Shown here in pieces: positions 56,240 to 64,000 of a stretch of 64,000 nucleotides of DNA. Within the stretch, counting starts at the first letter, position 1. The number at the start of each line of letters is the position of its first letter. The translations under genes were made by a program, and so were the position numbers. Below the pieces are notes generated by a model. It searched no databases. It was not told the DNA's origin and worked only from the letters and a program-made list of their open reading frames with translations. The stretch comes from an uncultured Akkermansia sp. (GTDB lineage Bacteria > Verrucomicrobiota > Verrucomicrobiia > Verrucomicrobiales > Akkermansiaceae), in the NCBI GenBank assembly GCA_904501955.1, contig CAJGCY010000001.1:14030-78029 (forward strand). The letters run 5' to 3'.

Positions 56240-58708
56240 ATGTTGAAACCTCGTTTTTTCCTTTCAACGGCATTGAGCCTCGTATGCGCAGCGCTTTCTA
56301 CCGCCACTGCGGAGGATGTGCTCACTTGGGTGGGAGGCAAGAAAGCGAAGTGGATGCTAGACAGTCCCCTTGGCTGGGCAGAGGCGCAGACTTTCACCGC
56401 GGGCAGCTCCGTATTATTCAACACCAAGGGCTCCGTGACGATTGCCGGAGAAGTTGCGCCTGCCGATATCGTGGTGGACATCGCGAAAGCACTTGCGTTC
56501 AAAACATCATACAACAAGAAAACCTCCACCTACAGCGGAGCTATCACCGGGGAGGCATCACTGACCAAGCGAGGCAACGCGACTTTGACGCTCAATCAGT
56601 TCAACACCTACTCCGGAGGCACTTGGCTGGAAGCCGGCACGCTGAAAGCCACCTCCGCGACCTCATTCGGCTCAGGGGATATCACGCTTCAGGGTGGCAC
56701 GCTGCATCTGAACAGTAAAGCCATTGGCAACGACATCAACCTTGACGGCGTTGCTGCTGCGACCAAAGGAAAGAACTACAGGGGTGTATTCACGCTGCAA
56801 AGTGGAGAGCTACTCAAAGGCTCCCTGCTTAATATCCGTGATGAAGCCACGCTGCTGGGTGGCACCATAAGCGGCACGCTCAGCGGTGCCGGTTCTGTAC
56901 GGGTATGCGGTGAGGTAGCAATATCCACCACCGGCAAATTAACGGTGGATGAGCTCCTGATAGAAGACAGACTCACGGCCTCATCCAAAGGCTTGCAGAT
57001 GAACGCAAAAAGCTCAGTCATCACCATTGATGCCGCAAGCTTCATTTCCGCCGGCAAAGTGAGCGCTTACTCCCTGCAAATGACGGATGGCTCAGCAGAA
57101 TTACTGGGTGAAAAATCCGCAGCTTTGACACTCAAAGATGTGCTGCATATTCGCAAGGGCAGTGACTTGTTACTCAACGGGAAACTGAGCAGCGGCTCAC
57201 TCATTCTGACAGACAGCACTCTCAGGCTCCGCGCAGCTGCGCCGCAAAGCGTCAGCATCAAAAATGACGCGGTCATTCACAATAGTGATATGCAGGTGAA
57301 CGGCAAAATGACCGTCGGCAATCTCGGCATGGAGCACGCTACTCTCTACCTAACGGATGTCAGCGCCAAGCATAAAGCTCAAAACCTGACCTGCAAGGGC
57401 ATGCTGCATTTGGCGGAGGGTGCAAGTATCTCTCTGAACGGTAAGCTCACGACTAAAGACCTGAAAGTCAGTTCATACAGCCATGCAAGCCTTAATTTCA
57501 CGTCCACCAAGTTCAGCACCATTACGGTGAACAATTCGCTCACCATCTTCGGAACACTGGATTTGAACCTCTGCTGCGATTTGCAGCCGGGCAAGGAAGT
57601 AAAGCTATTCACCTTCAAAACATTCGCCGGTGATTCCTCTCATCTTCTTACCCTGCTGGGCTTGGAGGATGCCGGGGTCGAGCTCAAACTGAACAAAAAG
57701 CACATCTCCATGGAGATTGTGGACGTAAAGCAGTGGGATGCTTACGTGGCGGAAAACTTGGAGGAATGGGAGGAAACCATACCGGAGCAAGTGCTTGCAA
57801 GCACCCCTGCACCGTTGACGGCTTCCATTGAGCCACTGCTGGCGAAGGTGGCGGATGCGCTGGTGCAAAGCACTTGGGGCACGGTGGGCGCATCTCGCGC
57901 TTTCGGCGAGGCGATTGACACCCATGGCCGCAACGCCACGCTGTTGGATGATGGTAAAGGAGCTGCATGGCTTTCCGTGATGGGAGGCAGCAGCCGCATT
58001 TCCTCCGCAGAGGAGCACAATGGGGCGGATTTCACCCTATCGGGCGCAGCCTTCGGTGTGGAGGGCCGTGTGGGTGAGAAATCCACGCTCGGGGTGGCTG
58101 TGGGCAACAGTTGGGGCAAGGTGAGCACCTTCTCCGCCTTCCCGGTGGACCAAGATTCTATGCACGTGGGCATTTACGGCAACCATACGCTTACCAAGAG
58201 CCTGACGCTGAGATGGATAGCAACACACACCCGCACGGAGAGCGAGGCAAGCATCCTCGGCGCACCCTACGGTTGGTCTCAGGATGCTCTGCAGCTGGAT
58301 GCCCGCCTGACCTGGGGCAAGAGCATCAGCGACAAGACCGCCGTGAGCGCCTTTGCAGGCTTGCAGTACCTTACAACTGACAGCGGGGAGTGCGCAGGCC
58401 TCAAGACAGGCTCGCTGCAGAACCTCCGCGCGGAGCTCGGCGTGGGTGCCAGCCACAAGCTGGATGAAAGCACGCTGGTATTCGGTGAGTTGAGCTTCAT
58501 CGGCGACATGGTGCGCAATAACCCAACCGCCACCATCGGTGACTACAGCACGCACGGCACGAACCCCGGTCGTATGGGTGTGAACCTCAGCGTAGGTGCC
58601 CAGCACCGGCTTTCCGAAGATTGGAGCGTGAACGCCTCCTACAGCCTGGAGCTCATGGAGAACTGCACGGGCCACAGCCTGAACGTGGGAGCGAGCTACA
58701 GCTTCTAA
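56240..58708 (+). CDS. Autotransporter (type V secretion) with beta-helix passenger
   Basis: 822 aa (one more if ATG 56237 is used). Signal peptide about 1-24 (cut after STATA). Passenger about 25-500 with an autotransporter-associated strand repeat (LTKRGNATLTLNQFNTYSGG ... GTLKA, about 109-140) and beta-helix-like repeats of low complexity with few cysteines. Linker about 515-560. C-terminal autotransporter barrel about 565-822 (AAWLSVMGGSSRISSAEEHN ... LSVGAQHRLSEDWSVNASYS ... NVGASYSF) ending in Phe. The passenger is displayed on the surface; no protease motif is visible, so adhesion is a guess. Confidence 0.88.
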   Translation: MLKPRFFLSTALSLVCAALSTATAEDVLTWVGGKKAKWMLDSPLGWAEAQTFTAGSSVLFNTKGSVTIAGEVAPADIVVDIAKALAFKTSYNKKTSTYSGAITGEASLTKRGNATLTLNQFNTYSGGTWLEAGTLKATSATSFGSGDITLQGGTLHLNSKAIGNDINLDGVAAATKGKNYRGVFTLQSGELLKGSLLNIRDEATLLGGTISGTLSGAGSVRVCGEVAISTTGKLTVDELLIEDRLTASSKGLQMNAKSSVITIDAASFISAGKVSAYSLQMTDGSAELLGEKSAALTLKDVLHIRKGSDLLLNGKLSSGSLILTDSTLRLRAAAPQSVSIKNDAVIHNSDMQVNGKMTVGNLGMEHATLYLTDVSAKHKAQNLTCKGMLHLAEGASISLNGKLTTKDLKVSSYSHASLNFTSTKFSTITVNNSLTIFGTLDLNLCCDLQPGKEVKLFTFKTFAGDSSHLLTLLGLEDAGVELKLNKKHISMEIVDVKQWDAYVAENLEEWEETIPEQVLASTPAPLTASIEPLLAKVADALVQSTWGTVGASRAFGEAIDTHGRNATLLDDGKGAAWLSVMGGSSRISSAEEHNGADFTLSGAAFGVEGRVGEKSTLGVAVGNSWGKVSTFSAFPVDQDSMHVGIYGNHTLTKSLTLRWIATHTRTESEASILGAPYGWSQDALQLDARLTWGKSISDKTAVSAFAGLQYLTTDSGECAGLKTGSLQNLRAELGVGASHKLDESTLVFGELSFIGDMVRNNPTATIGDYSTHGTNPGRMGVNLSVGAQHRLSEDWSVNASYSLELMENCTGHSLNVGASYSF

Positions 58709-58730
58709 AACACGCCACACAGCATATTTC

Positions 58731-58762
58731 AAGCGCGTAGGGGATGCCCCTACGCGCTTTTG
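58731..58762 (+). terminator. Rho-independent terminator of the autotransporter
   Basis: Perfect 13-bp stem AAGCGCGTAGGGG / CCCCTACGCGCTT with a 3-nt loop, then TTGCTT. Confidence 0.85.
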
Positions 58763-58869
58763 CTTCCCGAGGGAGCGATAAATCGGAATTTGAAGGGGGC
58801 ATAGTGGGGCAATTTTGCGAGCGCCAGCGCCTGCCTCGGCGTAGCTGCTCAGCAGCGAAGACGGGAGCC

Positions 58870-58980
58870 TAAATTTGAGCCCCGGAGGGGCGCTATAAAA
58901 TAGCCCGGCGGCGGAGCCCCGCAAGGGGCGGAACCCCGGGAAAAGGCCACAAAAACAAATGCGAACCCCGGAGGGGTGGC
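58870..58980 (+). repeat. CCCCGGAGGGG motif cluster
   Basis: The short palindrome CCCCGGAGGGG occurs at about 58880-58890 and 58965-58976, with related GCCCCGCAAGGGGC at 58916-58929 and CCCGGCGGCGGAGCCCC in between. GC-rich hairpin-forming units within the larger element. Confidence 0.55.
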
Positions 58981-59061
58981 ATAAAGCGTGGCTCGGAATA
59001 CGGCATTGTTTCAAAATTCCGCAAACACCAAAAACACGCGCCCACACCGGCTCGGAGCTCC
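58931..59061 (+). repeat. Dispersed intergenic repeat, copy B
   Basis: Matches copy A (39111-39230) over the whole length in the same orientation, except for a 12-nt insert (ACCCCGGAGGGG, 58964-58976) after AAATGCGA and scattered substitutions. Confidence 0.8.
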
Positions 59062-59309
59062 CGTCTTCGCGTCTCGCTTCGCTCGCTTGCTACGCCGTGG
59101 CCAGCCGCTTCGCTACGGTCCTCGCCATTATATGTCACCACAGGTTCCCTAGGTTCCATTTCCTTTTTTGTTGCTATACAGGGGTTCCGTTCGCTTGCGC
59201 TCACTCCACCGCCTGCCTAACGTCCGTCGCCCTAAAGGGCTCTGAATTCCGCTCGCTAGCGCTCGCCAACTTCCGATTTATCGCGCAGAGGGGAACCTAA
59301 TAACACCCA

Positions 59310-61067
59310 TCAATCAAACAAGGAGGGATAGGACTTCTTGGCGAGCTCTTGCGAGAGGTTGCGGATGGTGTAGCTATCCTCGGCTTGGAGTGCTTGTTCT
59401 GCCATAGCTCGGCACTCCTCGTAATTGAGGTGGCGGATGGCAAAACGAATAAGAGGCAAGAGGTGAGTGCCGACGGAGAGCTCCGTGGCGCCCAAGCCTA
59501 CCAGCAAGGGGATGAGGTTGATATCACCGCCCATTTCACCGCAAATGGCGGTGGGGATACCGGCGGAAATGGTTTGACGAATCATGCGGATAACGCCGGG
59601 GTGCGTGGGGCGGAACATGCTTGCCACGCGGAAGTTCACGCGATCCACCGCAATGGTGTACTGGGTGAGGTCATTCGTACCGATGGAGAAGAAATCCACA
59701 TGGCGGGCAAGCACATCCGACATCATGGCGGCACTGGGCACCTCAATCATGATGCCCACGCGCATATTCTCATCATAAGCCAAGCCACGCTCGCGCAGTT
59801 CGGCTCGGCAATCCGCCAAAAGCCCCTGCACTTCATTTACCTCCGTAATGCCGGAGACCATGGGGAACATAACGCCTACCTTGCCATGGGCGGAGGCGCG
59901 GAGAATGGCTCGCAACTGCTCTTTGAACACCTCCGGGCGGCTGAGGGATACACGAATACCGCGCCAGCCGAGGAAGGGATTATCCTCCTTTTCCTCCAGC
60001 ACCTCGAAGGGCAGCTTGTCGCCACCGGAATCAAGCGTACGGAAAATGACCTCATGTGGGGCGCAGCTCTCTACCAAACTGCGGTAATGAGCGTACTGTG
60101 CCTCCTCATCCGGCAAGCTGCCACCGCCCAGCAAGAAAAACTCCGTGCGGTACAAGCCCACGCCCTCTGCGCCACTGCGCTGAATAGCGCCGTATTCATG
60201 CGCAAACTCCACATTGGCAGCCAAGCGAATACGGCGACCGTCAAGCGTTTCGGCCGGTAAATCCTTCAGTTCAGAGAGGGCGGCATACGCCTTCTCTTTC
60301 TCCGCCTGCAACTCACGGTAATGCGTCAGGGTTTCCTCTGTGGGATTCAGTATCAGCAAGCCATTGTAACCATCCAACACGGCTTGGCACCCCACGCGGG
60401 AATCCATCACCAAATGCTGCACGCCCACCACGGCTGGAATGCCCAGAGAACGGGCAAGAATAGCCGTGTGTGATACCGCAGAGCCTACCTCCGTCACAAA
60501 ACCGAGCACGGTGCGGGGGTCGAGGTCAGCCGTATCACTGGGAGTCAAATCATAGGCTGCAAGCACGTAGGGGTTACAGCCACAAGGGCCCACTGCTGGC
60601 GCGGCGGTGAGTGGAGCGGGTGCCATATTCTTGAGCACACGCTGGAGCACATCCCCGATATCCGTCACACGGGAGCGCAGGTAGGCATCATCCACGTGGC
60701 GCATCACCTCCATAAAGTTCTGCACGACCGCATAGTATACAGCCTCAATATTCTGCATACGGCGAGGAAACTCCTTACGCAGCTTATTCAGAATGGTGCG
60801 GTCACGCAAAAACAACAGGTGTGCGTCAAAAATGGCAGCCTCCGAGGCGCCGGAAAGGTGCTCTACCCTTTCCTTGAGTGTGTGAAGCTCCTCCTCCGTG
60901 CGAGCCAAAGCGCTTTCAAAACGCTCCCACTCACGCTCCATCTCCGTTGGCAGAATATTGCGCGTAGCGGGGGCGGAACATCCGCGAGCCTCTACACGCA
61001 AACAACCGACAGCAATACCGGGAGAGACCGGTATGCCTTTCATTCTGCGCTCAAAAGATTCCGACAT
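59310..61067 (-). CDS. ptsI: PTS enzyme I (phosphoenolpyruvate-protein phosphotransferase)
   Basis: Takes phosphate from PEP and passes it to HPr. 585 aa. Phospho-His site in EVGSAVSHTAILARSLGIP (about 190), PEP-binding GLYRTEFFLLG and the C-terminal FSIGTNDLTQYTIAVDR and PTAICGEMGGD (catalytic Cys) all present. Start at ATG 61067; a TTG at 61076 is in frame. 60 nt after ptsH. No sugar-specific EII gene in the window, so it may belong to a regulatory phosphorelay. Confidence 0.94.
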   Translation of the reverse strand: MSESFERRMKGIPVSPGIAVGCLRVEARGCSAPATRNILPTEMEREWERFESALARTEEELHTLKERVEHLSGASEAAIFDAHLLFLRDRTILNKLRKEFPRRMQNIEAVYYAVVQNFMEVMRHVDDAYLRSRVTDIGDVLQRVLKNMAPAPLTAAPAVGPCGCNPYVLAAYDLTPSDTADLDPRTVLGFVTEVGSAVSHTAILARSLGIPAVVGVQHLVMDSRVGCQAVLDGYNGLLILNPTEETLTHYRELQAEKEKAYAALSELKDLPAETLDGRRIRLAANVEFAHEYGAIQRSGAEGVGLYRTEFFLLGGGSLPDEEAQYAHYRSLVESCAPHEVIFRTLDSGGDKLPFEVLEEKEDNPFLGWRGIRVSLSRPEVFKEQLRAILRASAHGKVGVMFPMVSGITEVNEVQGLLADCRAELRERGLAYDENMRVGIMIEVPSAAMMSDVLARHVDFFSIGTNDLTQYTIAVDRVNFRVASMFRPTHPGVIRMIRQTISAGIPTAICGEMGGDINLIPLLVGLGATELSVGTHLLPLIRFAIRHLNYEECRAMAEQALQAEDSYTIRNLSQELAKKSYPSLFD

Positions 61068-61127
61068 GAGGGGCAATGCAGGAGAAATGCTTTACGGAGG
61101 AGCTTCGTTTTCAGCAGGAGGGGGGAA

Positions 61128-61394
61128 TCAATCCTCGCCGAACTTGTTCTGCACAAGCTCTTCAAGCGCAGCAATGGCTTCCGCCTCGTCAGAGCCCTCC
61201 ACCGTTACGTTAATAACGGCGCCACAACCGACGGCAAGCATCATTAATCCCATAATACTTTTTCCATCAACGGATTCATCATCCTTTTCCACTGTAACAT
61301 CAGACTGAAAACGACTGGCGACACGCACGAACTGAGCAGCCGGGCGCGCATGAATTCCGAGTTTGTTGAGAACGGTGAGTTTCTTAGTAATCAT
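61128..61394 (-). CDS. ptsH: Phosphocarrier protein HPr
   Basis: 88 aa. Phospho-acceptor His15 in LGIHARPAAQF (12-22), and Ser46 in VDGKSIMGLMML (42-53), the site used by HPr kinase in bacteria that have it. Start at ATG 61394; an upstream extension looks non-coding. First gene of ptsH-ptsI on the minus strand. Confidence 0.95.
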   Translation of the reverse strand: MITKKLTVLNKLGIHARPAAQFVRVASRFQSDVTVEKDDESVDGKSIMGLMMLAVGCGAVINVTVEGSDEAEAIAALEELVQNKFGED

Positions 61395-61520
61395 ATAGTC
61401 TAGTATTCCTGTTTGCTGTTTGCTAGTATACGCCATGAAGCGCGCCATGGCGAGCTTTTTTTTACGAAAAGGCAGCATTTTTACCGCTAAAAGCTCACTT
61501 GCCGGGTGGAATTACTGCAA

Positions 61521-61549
61521 CGCCCGCTCCGTTGCAGGCGGAGCGGGCG
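61521..61549. terminator. Hairpin between hisS and ptsH, probable hisS terminator
   Basis: Perfect 11-bp stem CGCCCGCTCCG / CGGAGCGGGCG with a 7-nt loop, 29 nt after the hisS stop. No T-run on the minus strand, so the terminator call is moderate. Confidence 0.5.
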
Positions 61550-61577
61550 TATAACAGCGTTTTTTGCAGCGCAAAAA

Positions 61578-62846
61578 TCAATCCTCATCCGGGCAAAGCT
61601 CGGTAAGCAGCGCCTCCAAATCCGTCTTCACGGATTCGCGCGTCGCAAGGGTCTTGAGCTCCACCTGCGGGTACTCTGCACCGACCACCACAGCATAGCG
61701 GGCGCCGATTTTCTCTGCGCGCTTGAGCTGGTTGCCCATCTTGGCAGGTGAAAGCGGCAAATCCACACGCAAACCGGCATCACGCAGGGTGGACGCGAGG
61801 GCGAGCATCTGCATGCGCATCTCAGGAGCAGCAAGCACGAGGCAGACATCGCATGCATTGGGGCGTACCGCTGCATCGCGCAGGGCACGGGCGGCGGGGC
61901 ATGCCTCAATCAAGTGCGCAATCACGGCGTCACCCATGGCGAAACCGGTAGCAGGCATATCCACCGCACCATTAGAGAGGGTGGACACCAAGCCGTTGTA
62001 ACGGCCACCGCCGGCTACGGCGCGCAGGTTGTGCCCCTTGTCGAAAATCTCGAACACAAGCCCGGTGTAGTATGCCAAGCCTCGCACCACGTACAGGTCG
62101 AGCTTCACGTACTGAGCCAAGCCGCGAGCCTCAAGCTCTGCCAGCACGGCATCATAGCGCGGGGAGCAACCGGCAGGCGGATTCTGGATGAACGCCTCGA
62201 TATCCGCACGCTGCATGCCGAAGGCATCCAGCTTCTTCTGGCTTTCCTCGGGGCGGTCACGCTCAAACTTATCAATGATGGCGAGGAAGTCACCCACCTG
62301 CTCCTCCGGCACACCGTGCTCAGCAGCATAGCGAATCCACACCTCGCGGTCGCTCACGCGCACCACAAAATCATTCTCCGTGAAGCCGAACTCGCGCATG
62401 CAGTCAATGGCAAGCGCTATCAACTCCGCATCAGAGCCCTCGCCTGCCTCGCCGAGGATGTCCGCATTGAACTGCACGAACTCACGCAGGCGGCCCTTCT
62501 GCGGCTTCTCGTAGCGGAAGCAGGAGCCAATCTCGAACCACTTGAGCGGTTTGGTGTACTCGCGCTGGTAAGCAGCGGCAATACGCCCGAGGGATGCCGT
62601 CAGCTCCGGGCGCACGGTAATGTCTCTCTCCCCTTGGTCCACAAAGCGGAAGAGCTGCGTGGGCAGCTCGCCACCGGACTTCTTGAGGTATAGCTCCGTA
62701 GCCTCGAGGGTCGGGGCTTCCCACTCCACAAAGCCATAGCGGTGCGCCACTTTTCGCCACGTGTTGAAAAGGTAGGCGCGCAAAGCATATTCCTGCGGTG
62801 CAAAATCGCGGAATCCCGTCAACGGCTGAAATCTGGCATCAGGCAT
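61578..62846 (-). CDS. hisS: Histidyl-tRNA synthetase
   Basis: Charges tRNA-His. 422 aa class II synthetase. Motif 2 FEIGSCFRYEKPQKGRLREF (about 105-124), HisRS motifs LDLYVVRGLAYYTGLVFEIF (about 252-271) and AGGGRYNGLV (about 282-291), and a C-terminal anticodon-binding domain (about 325-420). The N-terminus FRDFAPQEY takes the place of the usual GTRD/xxPxE start. Own promoter. Confidence 0.95.
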   Translation of the reverse strand: MPDARFQPLTGFRDFAPQEYALRAYLFNTWRKVAHRYGFVEWEAPTLEATELYLKKSGGELPTQLFRFVDQGERDITVRPELTASLGRIAAAYQREYTKPLKWFEIGSCFRYEKPQKGRLREFVQFNADILGEAGEGSDAELIALAIDCMREFGFTENDFVVRVSDREVWIRYAAEHGVPEEQVGDFLAIIDKFERDRPEESQKKLDAFGMQRADIEAFIQNPPAGCSPRYDAVLAELEARGLAQYVKLDLYVVRGLAYYTGLVFEIFDKGHNLRAVAGGGRYNGLVSTLSNGAVDMPATGFAMGDAVIAHLIEACPAARALRDAAVRPNACDVCLVLAAPEMRMQMLALASTLRDAGLRVDLPLSPAKMGNQLKRAEKIGARYAVVVGAEYPQVELKTLATRESVKTDLEALLTELCPDED

Positions 62847-62876
62847 AACTAATAAAATAATAATTTACGGGGGCTG

Positions 62877-62904
62877 ATTATACACGCATTCGGGCAATTG
62901 TCAA
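62877..62904 (-). promoter_or_regulatory. hisS promoter
   Basis: Minus strand: perfect TTGACA (62899-62904), 16 nt, perfect TATAAT (62877-62882). Leader of about 24 nt, A/T-rich, no Shine-Dalgarno. Confidence 0.8.
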
Positions 62905-62969
62905 CAGGATTACGATGCCCAGACACCTCTATCCCTGTCAAAGCGAGGCATAAAGAGCACAATTTCTCG

Positions 62970-62998
62970 TTGCAATTCTGCATCTGATTGTATAGAAT
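62970..62998 (+). promoter_or_regulatory. Promoter of the last gene
   Basis: TTGCAA (62970-62975), 17 nt, TAGAAT (62993-62998), 6 nt before ATG 63005. Confidence 0.65.
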
Positions 62999-63004
62999 AG
63001 GCGC

Positions 63005-64000
63005 ATGAAGAAGTGGCATAAGCGAACCATCACCATTTTAATACTCGGCATTGCCGGTACTGCTGCACTGGGGCTTAACCCCATGTTCACGGACGATACG
63101 GCCGGTATGTATAACGGAGCGTTCCGCAATTACTCGGAGTTAAGCCCGGATGAACGCAATAGCAGCATGCAGTTTGATTACACTTGGAAACTGACGGACC
63201 ACCCGAACCACACCGTTCTGGAGGGTGATGTCTCACACCATGCCTTCCTGCTGCTCAAAGATGCCGAATGGAAATTCCGCATCCACACAGAAAACGGCAA
63301 ATTGAAGGTCGATTACAACACGCCGGTTCTGCAGGCTCAGGATGACGCCATGCATTGCGACACCAAATATGCCGTTGATTTCAGCGGCACCACCGTACGC
63401 CGCCGTCCCAACGGGGAGTTCGTGTTAGAGCACCACCTTTACCTGACTTGCGATGTCACGCTGACTCCTACTTTTTGGAGGAAGCCTATCAACACCATCG
63501 CCCGCCAACACCTCGTCATTGACGTAGCTCAAGGCACGGCGGATTTGTATGAATACGCGCCATCAGACCTGGCACGTAACATGCACATCGTAAAGGATAA
63601 CAAACCGGCCCTTCTCCCGTCACGCTATTGTGGCACGGAGCGTGAGCAAGCCTTACAGCACCTCCTCTACGATTTTTCGGATTTGTGTAAAAACCCGGAC
63701 ACGCACCTGCTGCAACAGTACCAATCTCGCGCAGAGCAATACATCTCCCGCCTCTGCTCCGCGGATAAAGCTTGGCCGGACTGCTGGGAAGAGGCTGCCC
63801 CGGAAGCCTTACGTGCCGCCCAACTCATCGAGCAAACTATTTCTGAGCTGCACAAAAATGACTACTATGGCTCGAACTCGCTCAAAAACTTCATTGACAG
63901 CGAAATCTTCACGCGCATTTTCGGCGCAGAGTTTACCTTAGATGATAAATCCGAACTCGATTTCGGATTCGGCTCCGGCACGGATAACATTGAGTTTGAG
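63005..64000 (+). CDS. Hypothetical exported protein, 3' end cut by the window
   Basis: An open frame from ATG 63005 runs 332 codons to the window edge without a stop. The N-terminus is basic (MKKWHKR) followed by a hydrophobic stretch (about 8-27, TITILILGIAGTAALGLNPM): signal peptide or anchor. The visible mature part is polar, with several His and Cys residues (HTVLEGDVSHHAF, LEHHLYLTCDVTL, SRLCSADKAWPDCW), mostly beta in the first half and helical after about residue 210. No family recognised. The promoter 6 nt upstream supports the start. Confidence 0.7.
   Translation, partial: MKKWHKRTITILILGIAGTAALGLNPMFTDDTAGMYNGAFRNYSELSPDERNSSMQFDYTWKLTDHPNHTVLEGDVSHHAFLLLKDAEWKFRIHTENGKLKVDYNTPVLQAQDDAMHCDTKYAVDFSGTTVRRRPNGEFVLEHHLYLTCDVTLTPTFWRKPINTIARQHLVIDVAQGTADLYEYAPSDLARNMHIVKDNKPALLPSRYCGTEREQALQHLLYDFSDLCKNPDTHLLQQYQSRAEQYISRLCSADKAWPDCWEEAAPEALRAAQLIEQTISELHKNDYYGSNSLKNFIDSEIFTRIFGAEFTLDDKSELDFGFGSGTDNIEFE

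Larger units (their letters stand above)
58776..59284. repeat. Inverted-repeat-bounded intergenic element
   Basis: About 510 bp between convergent genes, without a credible gene. Ends: GCGATAAATCGGAATTTG (58775-58792) and its inverse CAACTTCCGATTTATCGC (59267-59284), one mismatch. Inside, GCGAAGACGGGAGC (58855-58868) is repeated inverted as GCTCCCGTCTTCGC (59057-59070), and GGCGTAGC (58838-58845) as GCTACGCC (59089-59096), so the two arms form a broken long palindrome. It encloses repeat copy B. No transposase; a non-autonomous or degenerate element is possible. Confidence 0.65.

Noticed and set aside
58893..59204. Minus-strand open frame with PYSEPRFMP, and its counterpart at 38959-39282
   Set aside because: The shared peptide comes from the dispersed DNA repeat. 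Start regions differ, no promoter is seen, and the second frame runs over the end of dnaG. Kept only as a remark on the repeat.
61395..61450. Promoter for ptsH
   Set aside because: TATACT and TAGACT words exist on the minus strand, but neither has a convincing -35 at the right distance.

Overview
The window reads as a chromosomal segment of a diderm (Gram-negative-type) bacterium of the PVC group, most likely a gut-type Verrucomicrobiota related to Akkermansia. This is an inference from gene content: lipid A kinase, TonB-dependent receptor, autotransporter and RND pump sit beside a menaquinone pathway, CdaA-type c-di-AMP synthesis, HPr/enzyme I without permeases, and a short ATP synthase delta subunit. 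There is no rRNA gene to prove the placement. I see no tRNA, rRNA, CRISPR array, transposase or prophage. About 50 protein genes fill the window tightly.

Layout: 1-0.8 kb unknown protein; 0.9-4.4 kb menD-menB-menC; 4.4-6.5 kb a membrane protein and two small unknown genes; 6.5-12.4 kb an RND efflux pair whose periplasmic adaptor is a tandem double copy; 12.5-17.2 kb a cobalamin-riboswitch operon (TonB-dependent receptor, family 5 solute-binding protein, TonB); 17.2-23.9 kb the F1Fo ATP synthase operon atpBEFHAGDC; 23.9-29.7 kb an unfamiliar operon of a zinc-ribbon P-loop GTPase-like protein, two single-pass membrane proteins and a phosphoesterase; 29.7-32.2 kb phosphopantetheinyl transferase, CPBP protease, thiL; 32.5-39.1 kb dnaA, an Rrf2 regulator, tatA (reverse), parvulin-aroA-dnaG; 39.3-42.5 kb (reverse) aroK-hemB-cdaA-mini-cdaR-bioD; 42.6-46.3 kb a Sel1 protein, two related lipoproteins and a transglutaminase-like lipoprotein; 46.4-51.4 kb rpoN, cmk-plsC-recF, an MFS transporter; 51.4-56.1 kb lpxK, a Cys-rich secreted protein, cyclophilin-ABC-F; 56.2-58.7 kb an autotransporter; 58.7-59.3 kb a repeat-rich gap; 59.3-62.8 kb (reverse) hisS and ptsH-ptsI; 63.0 kb to the end a cut unknown gene.

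Two genome-style features stand out. Start codons almost never have a Shine-Dalgarno sequence. At 14 transcription-unit starts a good -35/-10 pair (TTGNNN, 16-18 nt, TANNNT-like) ends only 5-13 nt before the start codon, which predicts leaderless or nearly leaderless mRNAs; I used this to choose several starts. Intergenic gaps between convergent genes carry a dispersed repeat (39.1 and 58.9 kb) and an inverted-repeat-bounded element (58.8-59.3 kb).

The best candidates for new biology are the GTPase-centred operon at 24-29.7 kb, the tandem adaptor protein at 6.5 kb, the 67-residue truncated CdaR overlapping cdaA, the B12-controlled solute-binding protein, and the leaderless promoter layout.
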